Notes: generated by a model not told the origin, from the sequence alone. A stretch of 64,000 nucleotides of DNA from Lentihominibacter hominis (GCF_014385065.1 NZ_JACRTA010000003.1:372001-436000); one strand, 5' to 3'. Counted from the first letter of the stretch, positions 8,027 through 17,597 are shown. Program-made: numbers and translations.

Positions 8027-8239
8027 ATGTACAGAAGGATCCGTGATTTAAGAACTGATCATGATATGACACAAAAGGAATTATCTAAAATCTTAGGCAT
8101 GTCACAGACAGGATATTCTAAATACGAGACAGGAGAAAATGACATTCCAACGGAAATACTGATACGTTTGTCGAAGATTTATAATGTCAGCATAGACTAT
8201 CTGTTAGATCAGACTGACTGTAAAAAACCATATAAATAA
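8027..8239 (+). CDS. XRE family transcriptional regulator
   Basis: The 70-residue protein is a single Cro/C1-type HTH domain: IRDLRTDHDMTQKELSKILG, then QTGYSKYETGENDIPTEILIRLSKIYNVSIDYLL, the classic XRE pattern. The frame is open upstream to a TTG at 7985, but a strong ribosome binding site, GGAGGTGAT at 8008-8016, precedes the ATG at 8027, so I start there. It is divergent from the other small XRE gene, with three shared operators between them, like a phage-type two-repressor switch. No phage genes are adjacent. It ends inside a 15-bp stem shared with the recA terminator. The target genes beyond this locus are unknown. Confidence 0.85.
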   Translation: MYRRIRDLRTDHDMTQKELSKILGMSQTGYSKYETGENDIPTEILIRLSKIYNVSIDYLLDQTDCKKPYK

Positions 8240-8278
8240 AGGAGCTGTTTGGAAAATTCATTCAACAGCTCCTTTATT
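8235..8278. terminator. Bidirectional terminator between XRE gene and recA
   Basis: Perfect 15-bp arms AATAAAGGAGCTGTT (8235-8249) and AACAGCTCCTTTATT (8264-8278) enclose a 14-nt loop. The left arm overlaps the XRE stop codon. It would end transcripts of the XRE gene (plus) and recA (minus). Confidence 0.85.
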
Positions 8279-8285
8279 GTAATTA

Positions 8286-9407
8286 CTATTCTATGATAAC
8301 TCCATCTTCATCGATTATTATATCATCTGTATCGATTCCCGGGATATCCTGTTCAACATTATCTGTGTCTTTATCCCTATCATTTCTGAGATTATCAAGA
8401 AGAATTCCTTCAACTTTATCCATAATATCGGGATTATCTTCAAGATATTTTTTCACATTTTCTCTTCCCTGTCCGATCCGATTTCCTTCGAAACTATACC
8501 ATGAACCGGCTTTTTCTATGATCTTCGCATCTACGGCACAATCCAAAACATCTCCGGATTTTGAAATGCCCTGACCGTACATGATATCGAATTCTGCCTG
8601 TTTAAAAGGCGGGGCAACTTTATTCTTGACGATCTTAACTCTCGTCTTGTTTCCCAATATCTGATCTCCAGACTTTATACTTTCTACTTTTCTCACATCT
8701 ATTCGCATAGAAGAAAAGAATTTGAGAGCTCTACCGCCTGTAGTTGTCTCCGGATTTCCAAACATCACTCCTATTTTCTCCCTAAGCTGGTTTATAAATA
8801 TAATAGTAGTATTAGTTTTATTTATAACTCCTGCCAACTTTCTCAGGGCCTGTGACATAAGACGCGCCTGCATACCCACTGTAGCATCTCCCATAGCTCC
8901 GTCTATCTCATGTTTTGGAACAAGCGCTGCAACGGAGTCAACCACTACTATTTCAACAGCTCCGCTCCTGACAAGCATTTCAGCTATCTCCAAAGCTTGT
9001 TCTCCGTAATCAGGTTGAGAGACGAGAAGTTCATCAACATCCACCCCAAGATTTTTCGCATACTCAGGATCAAGCGCGTGCTCAGCATCTATAAAAGCCG
9101 CTCTTCCGCCCTGTTTCTGCGCCTCGGCAATTATATGAAGCGTAAGAGTAGTTTTACCTGATGATTCAGGACCAAATACTTCAATGATCCTTCCCTTCGG
9201 AACTCCACCTATTCCCGTTGCCAAATCAAGACTCATTGAGCCTGTGGATATAGCCTCTATATTCATTCTGGCACCGTCATCACCGAGTTTCATTACAGCA
9301 CCTTTGCCAAATTGTTTCTGTATCTGTGCAAGAGCTTCATTCAACGCTTTATCTCTGTCTTCCTTACTGGCCGACTTCATATTTTTAGTTTCATTTTTAG
9401 CTGCCAT
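8286..9407 (-). CDS. recA: Recombinase RecA
   Basis: The 373-residue protein is full-length RecA: Walker [10 protein letters not shown], then [12 protein letters not shown], the [14 protein letters not shown] segment, Walker [12 protein letters not shown], loop L1 [28 protein letters not shown] and loop L2 [12 protein letters not shown]. It forms filaments on single-stranded DNA, promotes strand exchange and triggers LexA self-cleavage. The C-terminus is acidic, as usual. A GGAGGT lies just before the ATG at 9407. It has its own promoter with a LexA box on top (9427-9438), so SOS control is very likely. It lies downstream of cinA, a common arrangement in Firmicutes, but a hairpin at 9557-9582 separates the two. 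Confidence 0.98.
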   Translation of the reverse strand: MAAKNETKNMKSASKEDRDKALNEALAQIQKQFGKGAVMKLGDDGARMNIEAISTGSMSLDLATGIGGVPKGRIIEVFGPESSGKTTLTLHIIAEAQKQGGRAAFIDAEHALDPEYAKNLGVDVDELLVSQPDYGEQALEIAEMLVRSGAVEIVVVDSVAALVPKHEIDGAMGDATVGMQARLMSQALRKLAGVINKTNTTIIFINQLREKIGVMFGNPETTTGGRALKFFSSMRIDVRKVESIKSGDQILGNKTRVKIVKNKVAPPFKQAEFDIMYGQGISKSGDVLDCAVDAKIIEKAGSWYSFEGNRIGQGRENVKKYLEDNPDIMDKVEGILLDNLRNDRDKDTDNVEQDIPGIDTDDIIIDEDGVIIE

Positions 9408-9426
9408 ATAATTACCTCCAAATCAA

Positions 9427-9438
9427 GAACGTTTGTTC
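9427..9438. promoter_or_regulatory. LexA (SOS) box at recA
   Basis: GAACGTTTGTTC is a perfect match to the Gram-positive LexA consensus GAAC-N4-GTTC. It lies 19 bp before the recA start codon, over the expected transcription start. Confidence 0.9.
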
Positions 9439-9445
9439 TTTAATT

Positions 9446-9474
9446 ATAATACCCTATTTTTACCATGAGGTCAA
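9446..9474 (-). promoter_or_regulatory. recA promoter
   Basis: On the minus strand TTGACC (9469-9474), a 17-nt spacer and TATTAT (9446-9451). The LexA box begins 7 bp downstream of the -10 element, so LexA bound there would block initiation. Confidence 0.75.
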
Positions 9475-9556
9475 GAAAATTATCTCGAATTTTTATGGAA
9501 TAATTTTACATTTTATTATGCGTTTTGTCAATATATTAAGTATATTTACTATAGAC

Positions 9557-9582
9557 ATGGCTGCGAAAAAAATCGCAGCCAT
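9557..9582. terminator. Hairpin after cinA
   Basis: ATGGCTGCGA (9557-9566) and TCGCAGCCAT (9573-9582) form a 10-bp stem with a 6-nt loop, 6 nt after the cinA stop. There is no good T-run after it on the minus strand, so termination may be partial. Confidence 0.55.
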
Positions 9583-9588
9583 ACCCTA

Positions 9589-10818
9589 TTATATATTCTT
9601 ATTTATCATGTCTAACATACTGAGCAGTGTATAATGCCTGTTCCATTTCCTATTGACATCTCTCATAAGAACTTTTTTACAAAGCTTCTTATCTCCATAA
9701 ATAAAACCTATATACACAAGTCCTACCGGTTTTTCCCTGCTTCCTCCGTCAGGGCCTGCTATTCCGGTAACAGATATGCAGATGTCACTACCGCTTACCC
9801 TCTTCAGTCCTTCTGCCATTTCAACAGCAGTTTCTTCACTTACAGCACCAAATTCATCTAAAGTCTCAGCTCTGACTCCAAGTTCATCCATTTTAGCTTC
9901 ATTGCTGTAAGTTACAAGGCCCCGCTGAAATACCCTGGAAATCCCCGGTATATCTGTGACTGCCGCAGCAAACATGCCGCCTGTACATGATTCAGCCGAT
10001 GACAATGTAAGTCCTTTTTTCATAAGTTTTTGACATACTACCTCAACCAGCTCTTCATCATCACAGCTGTAAATATAATCTCCGATCCTTTCTATCACTG
10101 TTTCAAGCATACGATCAACAGCTTCTTTTGCTTCATGACGTGATTTCTTCTTTGACGCTATCCTAAGAGAGCATTCTCCCTCTTTTGCATATGTTGCAAG
10201 TGTCGGATCAGTCTGATCGTCTATAAGATCCATAAGTTCTGTTTCCAGCTGAGACTCTCCTATACCAAATGCTCTTATCATCCTATAATAAATGACATCA
10301 TCAGACATCGATTCTAAAAACGGCATAACACTTTTTTCAAACATCCTTGTCATCTCTCTCGGAGGCCCGGGCATACATATTATATACTTGCCGTCTTTTT
10401 CTAAAGCGAAACCGGGAGCCGTTCCTGCATCATTATAAAACACTTTAGCTCTGGACGGCAGTATCGCCTGTTTCTTGTTGTTCTCCGTCATTTCTCTTCC
10501 AAGATTCTTAAAGTATGAGACAAGCTCTTCCATTGCATCATCGTCAAGGACCAGTTCATCACCCATTACTTCACAGGCCACCTCTTTAGTCAAATCATCC
10601 TGTGTAGGCCCCAGACCTCCCGTGGTCAATACCAAATCACAATCCTCAAAAGCTAAGTTTATCATATCAAACACTCTTTCCGGATTATCACCTACAGTAT
10701 AATGATACATGACATCATATCCCAGCATATTAAGTTTATTTGAAAGATATACTGTATTAGTATTGGTTATCTGGCCGAAAAGTAGCTCTGTTCCTACACT
10801 TAAAATAGCTGTTTTCAT
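9589..10818 (-). CDS. cinA: CinA family protein (nucleotide-diphosphate pyrophosphatase / NMN deamidase type)
   Basis: The 409-residue protein has the two usual CinA domains. The N-terminal MoCF-biosynthesis-like (COG1058) domain begins AILSVGTELLFGQITNTN and contains LVLTTGGLGPTQDDLTKE and MPGPPREM. The C-terminal CinA (PncC) domain contains SAESCTGGMFAAAVTDIPG and SVTGIAGPDGGSREKPVG. Characterised members hydrolyse ADP-ribose in the first domain and deamidate NMN in the second; in some Gram-positives the gene is linked to competence. Both domains look complete. It follows pgsA and precedes recA, the conserved order in Firmicutes. Confidence 0.95.
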   Translation of the reverse strand: MKTAILSVGTELLFGQITNTNTVYLSNKLNMLGYDVMYHYTVGDNPERVFDMINLAFEDCDLVLTTGGLGPTQDDLTKEVACEVMGDELVLDDDAMEELVSYFKNLGREMTENNKKQAILPSRAKVFYNDAGTAPGFALEKDGKYIICMPGPPREMTRMFEKSVMPFLESMSDDVIYYRMIRAFGIGESQLETELMDLIDDQTDPTLATYAKEGECSLRIASKKKSRHEAKEAVDRMLETVIERIGDYIYSCDDEELVEVVCQKLMKKGLTLSSAESCTGGMFAAAVTDIPGISRVFQRGLVTYSNEAKMDELGVRAETLDEFGAVSEETAVEMAEGLKRVSGSDICISVTGIAGPDGGSREKPVGLVYIGFIYGDKKLCKKVLMRDVNRKWNRHYTLLSMLDMINKNI

Positions 10819-10857
10819 CTTTACTACCTCTTTTCTGCTAAAAAATTTTCCTAATTT

Positions 10858-11391
10858 CTACATAGAAAATAATTTTTTATTTTTAGCTATGTATTCAATA
10901 CCTGAAACAATAGTCATTATCAAAGCTATCCAAAGAAATATAGTATCCATAGGTAAATTAAAGTTCAAAAGGCTAAAAGGCCAGTTTTCCAATATAAGAA
11001 GAGGTATTGCTATCATCTGAGTTATAGTTTTGATCTTTCCTGTAGTACCTGCCGCTATTACTATTCCCTGAGCCGCTGCTACTTGTCTCATACCTGTTAT
11101 TATAAATTCTCTTCCCAGTATTACAATCACCATCCACCCAGGAACATATTCAACCTGTACAAGACATATGAGAGCTGACATAACCAGAAGCTTATCGGCA
11201 AGAGGGTCCATCAGTTTTCCGAAATTAGTCACCAAATTATGTTTTCTTGCTATATGCCCGTCAAGCATATCCGTCAAAGCTGCCAATATAAAAATTATAG
11301 CTGCAGCATATTTATATCCCATGAGAAAAACTACAATGAATACAGGTATGGCAAATATCCTCCCCATAGTAAGTTTATTAGGCAAATTCAT
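10858..11391 (-). CDS. pgsA: CDP-diacylglycerol-glycerol-3-phosphate 3-phosphatidyltransferase
   Basis: The 177-residue membrane protein has the CDP-alcohol phosphatidyltransferase signature DxxDGxxARx8GxxxDxxxD, seen here as LTDMLDGHIARKHNLVTNFG followed by KLMDPLADKLL. It makes phosphatidylglycerol phosphate, the first committed step to phosphatidylglycerol and cardiolipin. The membrane-embedded pattern starts at MNLPNKLTMGRIF, typical of PgsA. It follows rimO by 1 nt and lies 39 nt before cinA. The cardiolipin synthase at 45596-47146 would use its product. Confidence 0.95.
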   Translation of the reverse strand: MNLPNKLTMGRIFAIPVFIVVFLMGYKYAAAIIFILAALTDMLDGHIARKHNLVTNFGKLMDPLADKLLVMSALICLVQVEYVPGWMVIVILGREFIITGMRQVAAAQGIVIAAGTTGKIKTITQMIAIPLLILENWPFSLLNFNLPMDTIFLWIALIMTIVSGIEYIAKNKKLFSM

Positions 11392-11392
11392 A

Positions 11393-12724
11393 TTATTCCT
11401 CCTTTTCTCCTATCAAATCATAATCAAAAGCATCCGTTATATGTATCCGAACCATATCTCCGGGACTAAGCTTATCATTTGATTTAAAAATAACGGTATT
11501 GTCTATTTCAGGCGCATCATATACAGTTCTTCCAATATAAGCCCCTTCATTATCTATTTCGTCAACCATGACCTCTATAGTATTTCCCACCTTTGCTTGG
11601 TTTATTTCTCGGGAAATATCAAGCTGCCTTCTCATTACAGTATCGGCTCGAACAGACTTCACATCCTCTTCTATCTGATTATCCATATTTCCTGCAACCG
11701 TACCTTCCTCACGTGAATAAGCAAATACACCCAGACGCTCAAATTTTGTTTCTTCAACAAAATTTACAAGTTCCTCGAAGTCTTTCTCACTTTCTCCGGG
11801 AAATCCGACGATGAAAGTAGTCCTTATATGTATATCAGGAATAGCTGACCTTAATCTTCCTATTGTATCCTTAATACTTTCTGTTGTGGAATATCGATTC
11901 ATCGCATTAAGTACATCATTTGAGATATGCTGCAGCGGAATATCTATATAATTACAAATTCTTTCTTCTGAAGCCATTACATCAATAAGTTCATCGGTTA
12001 TCTTGTCCTCATAACAGTACATAAGCCTTATCCATCTTATGCCTTCTACCCGGCACAGCTTTCTTAAAAGCTTTGGCAGCATCAATTTTCCGTAAATATC
12101 ACGTCCGTACTCTGTCACGTCCTGAGCTATCAGAATTAACTCTTTACACCCCTTTGAGGCCAGAATCTCCGCCTCATCCACTATATTCTCCATAGGTCTG
12201 CTTCTGTATTTTCCCCTTATCTGAGGTATAACACAGTATGTACAGCAATTATTGCAACCTTCTGCAATCCTCAAAGTCATGGAATACGGATTTTCCTTTA
12301 TCTTTCTGGCAGAAAATTCTTCAAAGCCATCGGACTGGCAACTGAATATCTGCTGCCTTTCGCCCCTTTTAAATCCCTTCACAATCTGTGGAAGGCGCTC
12401 ATAATCATTGACTCCCAGGAAAATATCTACCTCCGGAAGTTCATCGGCAAGTTCCTTTCCGTAACGCTGGGAAAGACAGCCTGAAACAATCAGGATTTTT
12501 TTGCCTCTTTCATCCCCTTCATCTATAAACCGTGCCATATCAAATATACAGTCTATAGATTCCTGTTTAGCATCATTTATAAAACCACAAGTATTTACCA
12601 GTATTGCATCGGCTTCCTTTAAGGAATCTGCCAGCTCCATGCCTGCAGCCTCCCATATACCTTCTATCCCTTCAGAGTCATTAAAATTCTTAGGGCATCC
12701 CATCGTTGCTATATATAACTTCAT
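11393..12724 (-). CDS. rimO: Ribosomal protein S12 methylthiotransferase RimO
   Basis: The 443-residue enzyme has the methylthiotransferase layout. The N-terminal UPF0004 domain has three cluster cysteines (in TMGCPKNFNDSE, LVNTCGF and VSGCLSQRY). The radical-SAM core has CNNCCTYCVIPQIRGKYRSR, with the CxxxCxxC motif. A TRAM domain occupies the C-terminal ~65 residues. RimO, unlike MiaB, typically starts with xxxLGCPKNxVDSE; GCPKN here supports RimO. It adds a methylthio group to an aspartate of ribosomal protein S12. Its start overlaps the ftsK stop by 4 nt, so coupling is likely. Confidence 0.93.
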   Translation of the reverse strand: MKLYIATMGCPKNFNDSEGIEGIWEAAGMELADSLKEADAILVNTCGFINDAKQESIDCIFDMARFIDEGDERGKKILIVSGCLSQRYGKELADELPEVDIFLGVNDYERLPQIVKGFKRGERQQIFSCQSDGFEEFSARKIKENPYSMTLRIAEGCNNCCTYCVIPQIRGKYRSRPMENIVDEAEILASKGCKELILIAQDVTEYGRDIYGKLMLPKLLRKLCRVEGIRWIRLMYCYEDKITDELIDVMASEERICNYIDIPLQHISNDVLNAMNRYSTTESIKDTIGRLRSAIPDIHIRTTFIVGFPGESEKDFEELVNFVEETKFERLGVFAYSREEGTVAGNMDNQIEEDVKSVRADTVMRRQLDISREINQAKVGNTIEVMVDEIDNEGAYIGRTVYDAPEIDNTVIFKSNDKLSPGDMVRIHITDAFDYDLIGEKEE

Positions 12725-15336
12725 TCTTGTTCCAAATCCTTTGTATTATCTCGCATATTCATCAGATCTTCTTCCGAAATCAATACCTGTCTCGGTCTGC
12801 TTCCGTCTGACGGACCTACTATCTGACGGTCTTCCATCATATCTATTATTCTGGCTGCTCTGTTATATCCTATCCTAAACCTTCTTTGCAGCATGGATAC
12901 AGATGCCTGCTGTGCCTGCACCACCAATTCTATGGCTTCCGGCAAAAGTTCATCCTCAAGATCCCGCTCACTCTTTTCGGCAGCAGGTGTATTGGCTCGC
13001 TCTATAGAATCCATTACATTAGATGAATACTCAGCTTTCTCCACCTGTCCTTTTACAAATTCGATCACATCATGAACTTCTTCGTCAGAAATAAAAGTTC
13101 CCTGTACCCTTGTCGGCTTACCGCTGCCAAGAGGATTGAATAGCATATCTCCTTTTCCAACTAATTTTTCAGCCCCTGACATATCCAATATAGTTCTGGA
13201 ATCAAACTGAGAAGACACTGCAAAAGCTATACGTGAAGGTATGTTGGCTTTTATCACACCTGTAATGACATCTACAGAAGGTCGCTGAGTAGCAACGATC
13301 AAATGCATTCCGGCAGCTCTTGCTTTTTGCGCCAATCTGCAAATCGACTCTTCTACCTGCGAAGGCGCTGCCATCATAAGATCTGCCAGCTCATCTATGA
13401 TAATAACAACCTGCGCCATCACTTTTTCTTCCTCGCCTTTATTTCTCATGGTGTTATTATAACTTGCCAATTCTCTTACGCCTTCTTCGGCAAACTTCTT
13501 ATATCTGTCATCCATTTCAGCTACAGCCCAATTAAGAGCAGCGGCGGCTTTCGACGGTTCTGTCACTACAGGAATTAACAGATGAGGTATTCCGTTGTAA
13601 TTGGCCAGCTCCACGACCTTAGGATCGATAAGAACAAGTTTAACCTCTTCAGGTTTCGCCTTATACAAAATACTTGTTATTATACTATTTATACAGACAC
13701 TTTTTCCCGACCCTGTAGATCCTGCGATCAGAAGATGCGGCATAGATTTCAAATCAGCAACAATAGCCTTGCCTGCTATATCCTTTCCTACAGCAAAAGT
13801 TATTTTTGATTCGGATTTTTTAAAAACTGCGGAATCTATGATCTCTCTTATGGTAACCATATTGATCCTGTCATTTTCTATTTCAATCCCAACTGCAGGT
13901 TTTCCCGGTATAGGGGCTTCTATCCTTATACTTTTGGCCTCCATATTGAGAGCTATATCATCAGCCAGATTTTTAATCCCCTTAACCTTGACTCCACTGT
14001 TGGGATGTACTTCATATCTTGTAACTGCCGGTCCTTGAGTAACATTTGTCACCTGAGCATCTATATTAAAACTATGAAGAGTATTTTCCAGTTTTACAGC
14101 CTTAGCTCTTAGAATATTCTCTTCCTCAGCCGGATTAGTTCCCTTTTTCTTAGCCTTTGTCAGAAGATCTATCGAAGGAAATTTATAACTTTCAGATGAA
14201 GATGTTGTTATATTGAAATCATCCTCACGCAACATACTCTTCTCTGCTTCCGCCTTTGTCAATTTTTCTTCCATCATCTTTGGAGAAAATCCTCCCACTA
14301 TAATAGGGCTTCCGAAACCTTCGGATTTTACGTCATCATCTTCACATTGATAAGATGACTCCTGATCCGTGATATCAAAAGTATCCACAGGCGTAGTTTT
14401 CATCTTTTTCTTATCTTTCTTACCGCTTTTTTGTCTGTCCTCTCCCAGTGAAAAATCAAGACCGTCCGTTACTTTTCCTGAAGCAATATCTTCATCCTGT
14501 ACATACCCGAGAATTTTCTTCTGCCGTGCAGTAATCCCCGTATCACCATATCCTTTAGATTCCGCTGCCGCATAAACCTCAGCAGTACTGTGAGCAGGAG
14601 TCCGTTCTTTCATATCATCAGAATGTATTGATCTCTGCCGCTGTTTTCCCGCAGCACGTTCTTCTCTGAATTCATCACGCTTTACTTTTCTTTCTTTTGC
14701 TTTTTCCAGAAAACGTGATACCGGAGTATTCATCAGCATAAGAAGACATATCACCACCGCTACTACAGAAAATATATAAAGTCCCGGAACACCAATCAGT
14801 TTAACGATTAATTTCCCAGTCATCATTCCGAAGGCCCCTCCGTCATCAAGAGCCATGCCATTGTTATAATATACCGGAATATTCCAAAACCTCTGATTTA
14901 AAACTGTATCATTAATAAATCTTCCTGAATTCATCAGAGAAATCATCAAAAATATTATAAGCAGCAATACTGCTGATTTTATTCCCACATGTATAGTTTT
15001 TCTCATAAACAACAAAACGCCGTATATTATAAAATAATACGGCAGTATATATGCAGCAAATCCAAACATTCCTTTAAAAAAATGTGATAAAGATAAACCT
15101 ATTGTTCCGGCAGCCTCAGTTTGAAACGCTATTATAAAAAAAACACCTATGGCAATTAAAATTATAGCTACAATCTCATCCCTTACACTGCTGTCGAGTT
15201 TCTTTGCTTCAGGTTTTACAGACTGAGCTTTCACTCTGGATGATGAGGATGATGCTATTTTTCTTCCTGAATTTTTACTGCTGTTTCTATTCCTGCTGCC
15301 AGAAGGCTTTTCCGACTTTTTTCTCTTCTCCTTCAT
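12721..15336 (-). CDS. ftsK: DNA translocase FtsK/SpoIIIE
   Basis: The 871-residue protein has about four membrane segments in residues ~53-205, a charged linker (~210-400), an alpha/beta RecA-like motor with Walker A GSTGSGKS at 539-546 and Walker B VVIIIDELADLM, and a C-terminal gamma winged helix (RRFRIGYNRAARIIDMM) that reads orienting DNA sequences. It pumps chromosomal DNA through the division or sporulation septum. The organism's sporulation genes make a SpoIIIE role plausible. The serine- and lysine-rich N-terminus before the first helix is unusually basic, as in many clostridial homologues. It lies 31 nt after uppP and is coupled to rimO. Confidence 0.95.
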   Translation of the reverse strand: MKEKRKKSEKPSGSRNRNSSKNSGRKIASSSSSRVKAQSVKPEAKKLDSSVRDEIVAIILIAIGVFFIIAFQTEAAGTIGLSLSHFFKGMFGFAAYILPYYFIIYGVLLFMRKTIHVGIKSAVLLLIIFLMISLMNSGRFINDTVLNQRFWNIPVYYNNGMALDDGGAFGMMTGKLIVKLIGVPGLYIFSVVAVVICLLMLMNTPVSRFLEKAKERKVKRDEFREERAAGKQRQRSIHSDDMKERTPAHSTAEVYAAAESKGYGDTGITARQKKILGYVQDEDIASGKVTDGLDFSLGEDRQKSGKKDKKKMKTTPVDTFDITDQESSYQCEDDDVKSEGFGSPIIVGGFSPKMMEEKLTKAEAEKSMLREDDFNITTSSSESYKFPSIDLLTKAKKKGTNPAEEENILRAKAVKLENTLHSFNIDAQVTNVTQGPAVTRYEVHPNSGVKVKGIKNLADDIALNMEAKSIRIEAPIPGKPAVGIEIENDRINMVTIREIIDSAVFKKSESKITFAVGKDIAGKAIVADLKSMPHLLIAGSTGSGKSVCINSIITSILYKAKPEEVKLVLIDPKVVELANYNGIPHLLIPVVTEPSKAAAALNWAVAEMDDRYKKFAEEGVRELASYNNTMRNKGEEEKVMAQVVIIIDELADLMMAAPSQVEESICRLAQKARAAGMHLIVATQRPSVDVITGVIKANIPSRIAFAVSSQFDSRTILDMSGAEKLVGKGDMLFNPLGSGKPTRVQGTFISDEEVHDVIEFVKGQVEKAEYSSNVMDSIERANTPAAEKSERDLEDELLPEAIELVVQAQQASVSMLQRRFRIGYNRAARIIDMMEDRQIVGPSDGSRPRQVLISEEDLMNMRDNTKDLEQE

Positions 15337-15367
15337 TGTTTACCTCTAATAAATAAACTTCTATCAT

Positions 15368-16204
15368 CTACACAAAAATCAAAGCGTAAACTATCACCAC
15401 TATACCAAGCGCCCATGTGTAAACAGAAAAACCCATAAGATTTTTATTGGAAACAAGCTTTATCATAGCTTTAATGGCAAACAGCCCTGATAATGCCGAA
15501 ACCAGCACACCAACCACAACAGGCCCAATAAGCGACATATCCATTCCTGCTTTAAAAGCATCCGGCGCTTCTACTATTACAGATCCAAGTATAGACGGAA
15601 TAGAAATAAGAAAAGCAAATTTGACAGCAAATTCCCTGTTAAGACCTGAAATTAAACCTCCGAAAAGAGTCGATCCTGATCTTGAAATCCCCGGACATAT
15701 AGCTACACCCTGCATAAGACCTACAAAAAAGGCATTCCTGAATTTCATCTCTTTAATACCTTTACTGTTCCTTCCCATTCTCTCCGCTATGACAAGTATC
15801 GTACCGGTTATAAGAAGTCCTATACCTATGGCAATAAGTGACAGATACATGGCATTAAACAGATCATTGAAAAGCAGCCCGATGATAGCTGTAGGTATCG
15901 TTGCTACAATTATCATGAAACCAAGTCTTCTCGTAGGATTAGCATTTATTCTCAAGCCTTTTCCTGTAAATATATCCTTAATCACCGCACCAAGTTCTTT
16001 TACAAGAGCTACAATATCCTTCCAATACACGATGAAAACCGATATAAGCGTCCCTAAATGAAGCAATACTGCAAATGGAAGCACATTTTCAGAGCTTATT
16101 CCAAAGAAATACTGTAAAAGTGCTAAATGTCCTGAGCTGCTTATAGGCAAAAACTCAGAAAGTCCTTGTGCCAGTCCCAAAATTATCCCTTGAATGTACG
16201 TCAT
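15368..16204 (-). CDS. uppP: Undecaprenyl-diphosphatase
   Basis: The 278-residue, roughly eight-helix membrane protein has both BacA/UppP motifs: GLSEFLPISSSGHL near the N-terminus and CPGISRSGSTL in the middle. It recycles undecaprenyl diphosphate to the monophosphate lipid carrier used for peptidoglycan and wall-polymer synthesis, and overexpression gives bacitracin resistance. It is first in the run uppP, ftsK, rimO, pgsA, cinA. A likely extended -10 promoter (TGGTATAAT, minus strand, -10 at 16274-16279) lies 70 bp upstream, back to back with the asd promoter. Confidence 0.96.
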   Translation of the reverse strand: MTYIQGIILGLAQGLSEFLPISSSGHLALLQYFFGISSENVLPFAVLLHLGTLISVFIVYWKDIVALVKELGAVIKDIFTGKGLRINANPTRRLGFMIIVATIPTAIIGLLFNDLFNAMYLSLIAIGIGLLITGTILVIAERMGRNSKGIKEMKFRNAFFVGLMQGVAICPGISRSGSTLFGGLISGLNREFAVKFAFLISIPSILGSVIVEAPDAFKAGMDMSLIGPVVVGVLVSALSGLFAIKAMIKLVSNKNLMGFSVYTWALGIVVIVYALIFV

Positions 16205-16273
16205 GATTTAATCCTCCCTGCCTTTTCTCATGTATATTCAATTATGCCGTAAGGCATTTTAGTCAACTTGTTA

Positions 16274-16279
16274 ATTATA
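16274..16279 (-). promoter_or_regulatory. Extended -10 element of the uppP operon
   Basis: The minus strand reads TGGTATAAT, an extended -10 (TGn) element. The -35 region is weak. A small palindrome, ATGCCTTACGGCAT, lies in the leader between it and uppP. Confidence 0.5.
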
Positions 16280-16354
16280 CCACAACAGTATATCAAATAA
16301 TATGTATTTTTATTTAATCAGCACAGAAATTGCGACAAAATCTTGTCTTAACCC

Positions 16355-16384
16355 TTTACATCTGCACACTTTCGGTAGTATAAT
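16355..16384 (+). promoter_or_regulatory. asd promoter
   Basis: TTTACA (16355-16360), an 18-nt spacer and TATAAT (16379-16384) lie 85 bp before asd. No lysine riboswitch (L-box) is seen in the short leader. Confidence 0.7.
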
Positions 16385-16468
16385 TAATGGCAAAGCGTTT
16401 TTAAAATTAACCGCTGAAATGTTTGTGAATATAATAAAATTAACAATAAATTTAGGAGGTCATTATTT

Positions 16469-17473
16469 ATGAACAGAAAACCAAATATTGCAGTCGTGGG
16501 TGCTACAGGAGTAGTCGGTTCCACATTTTTAAAAGTTTTGGAGGAAAGAGATTTTCCTTTCGAAAACATTTACATGATGGCATCGGCCAAATCTGCAGGC
16601 AAAAAATTGACCTTCAAAGGTAAAGAATACATAATCGAAGAACTCACAGAACATTCCTTTGATAAGCCTATAGATATTGCTCTCTTTTCAGCAGGCGGTT
16701 CCACAAGCGAGAAATTTGCTCCCATAGCAGCTTCCAAAGGTGTTATCGTTGTTGACAACAGCAGTCAGTGGAGAATGGATAAAGAAGTTCCTCTTGTCGT
16801 TCCGGAAGTAAATCCAGAAGATATAAAATGGAATAAAGGCATCATAGCTAATCCTAACTGCTCCACTATACAGGCTATGGTTGCACTCAAACCTCTTCAG
16901 GAAAAATACGGAATTAAAAGAGTTGTTTATTCAACCTATCAAGCTGTTTCAGGCTCAGGGGTGAAAGGGATCAACGATCTTAAAAACGGCTTGGCAGGAA
17001 AAGATGATGAACTTCAGGCTTACGCTCATCCTATTGCCGGAAATTGTCTTCCTCATATAGATGTGTTTACCGATAACGGCTACACTAAAGAAGAAATGAA
17101 AATGATAAATGAAACCCATAAGATCCTTGATGAAAATATCAAAGTAACAGCCACAACAGTAAGAGTGCCTGTTTTTGATTCTCACAGTGAATCTATCAAT
17201 GTCGAACTTGAAAAACCTTTTGAACTGAAAGACGTCGTTGAACTGTTCAAAAATTCACCCGGAATCATCGTTCAGGATGATGTTGCCAACAATGTATACC
17301 CTCTTGCGAGAGATGCTGCAGGTACTGATGAAGTATACATCGGCCGTATCAGAAGAGACTTCTCACTTGATAATGGCCTTAATATCTGGGTCGTTGCCGA
17401 TAATATCAGAAAAGGTGCTGCAACAAATGCAATACAGATAGCTGAGCAGCTCATAAAAGATATGGACGATTAA
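16469..17473 (+). CDS. asd: Aspartate-semialdehyde dehydrogenase
   Basis: The 334-residue enzyme starts with a Rossmann motif VVGATGVVGSTFLKVL. It has SAGGSTSEKFAP, DNSSQWRMD, the catalytic cysteine in IANPNCSTIQ, TYQAVSGSG, RVPVFDSHSES with the substrate-binding region, and ends as usual with VADNIRKGAATNAIQIAE. It reduces aspartyl phosphate to aspartate semialdehyde, the branch point to lysine, diaminopimelate, threonine and methionine. The 334-residue length matches Gram-positive Asd. It is monocistronic, with an AGGAGG site and a clear terminator after it. Confidence 0.97.
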   Translation: MNRKPNIAVVGATGVVGSTFLKVLEERDFPFENIYMMASAKSAGKKLTFKGKEYIIEELTEHSFDKPIDIALFSAGGSTSEKFAPIAASKGVIVVDNSSQWRMDKEVPLVVPEVNPEDIKWNKGIIANPNCSTIQAMVALKPLQEKYGIKRVVYSTYQAVSGSGVKGINDLKNGLAGKDDELQAYAHPIAGNCLPHIDVFTDNGYTKEEMKMINETHKILDENIKVTATTVRVPVFDSHSESINVELEKPFELKDVVELFKNSPGIIVQDDVANNVYPLARDAAGTDEVYIGRIRRDFSLDNGLNIWVVADNIRKGAATNAIQIAEQLIKDMDD

Positions 17474-17492
17474 ATAACTGTTTTTACGAATT

Positions 17493-17533
17493 AAAAAACT
17501 GCCAAATCAGAAAAAATGATAAGGCAGTTTTTT
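17493..17533. terminator. Terminator after asd, usable in both directions
   Basis: AAAAAACTGCC (17493-17503) pairs with GGCAGTTTTTT (17523-17533), followed by more T on the plus strand. It ends asd and, read on the minus strand, the P-type ATPase transcript. Confidence 0.85.
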
Positions 17534-17597
17534 TTATATTATATATCGAAATAATTTATATACCCCAAATTATATTTAAAAAAAGTGACTCTGTTTA

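Noticed and set aside
13601..14038. Long plus-strand frame (145 codons) opposite ftsK
   Set aside because: Shadow of the conserved motor domain; low-complexity composition, no ribosome binding site.
15447..16061. 204-codon plus-strand frame opposite uppP
   Set aside because: Anti-sense shadow of a strongly conserved membrane protein; no independent signals.
16205..16468. Lysine riboswitch before asd
   Set aside because: The leader is under 90 nt after the promoter and shows none of the L-box conserved elements.
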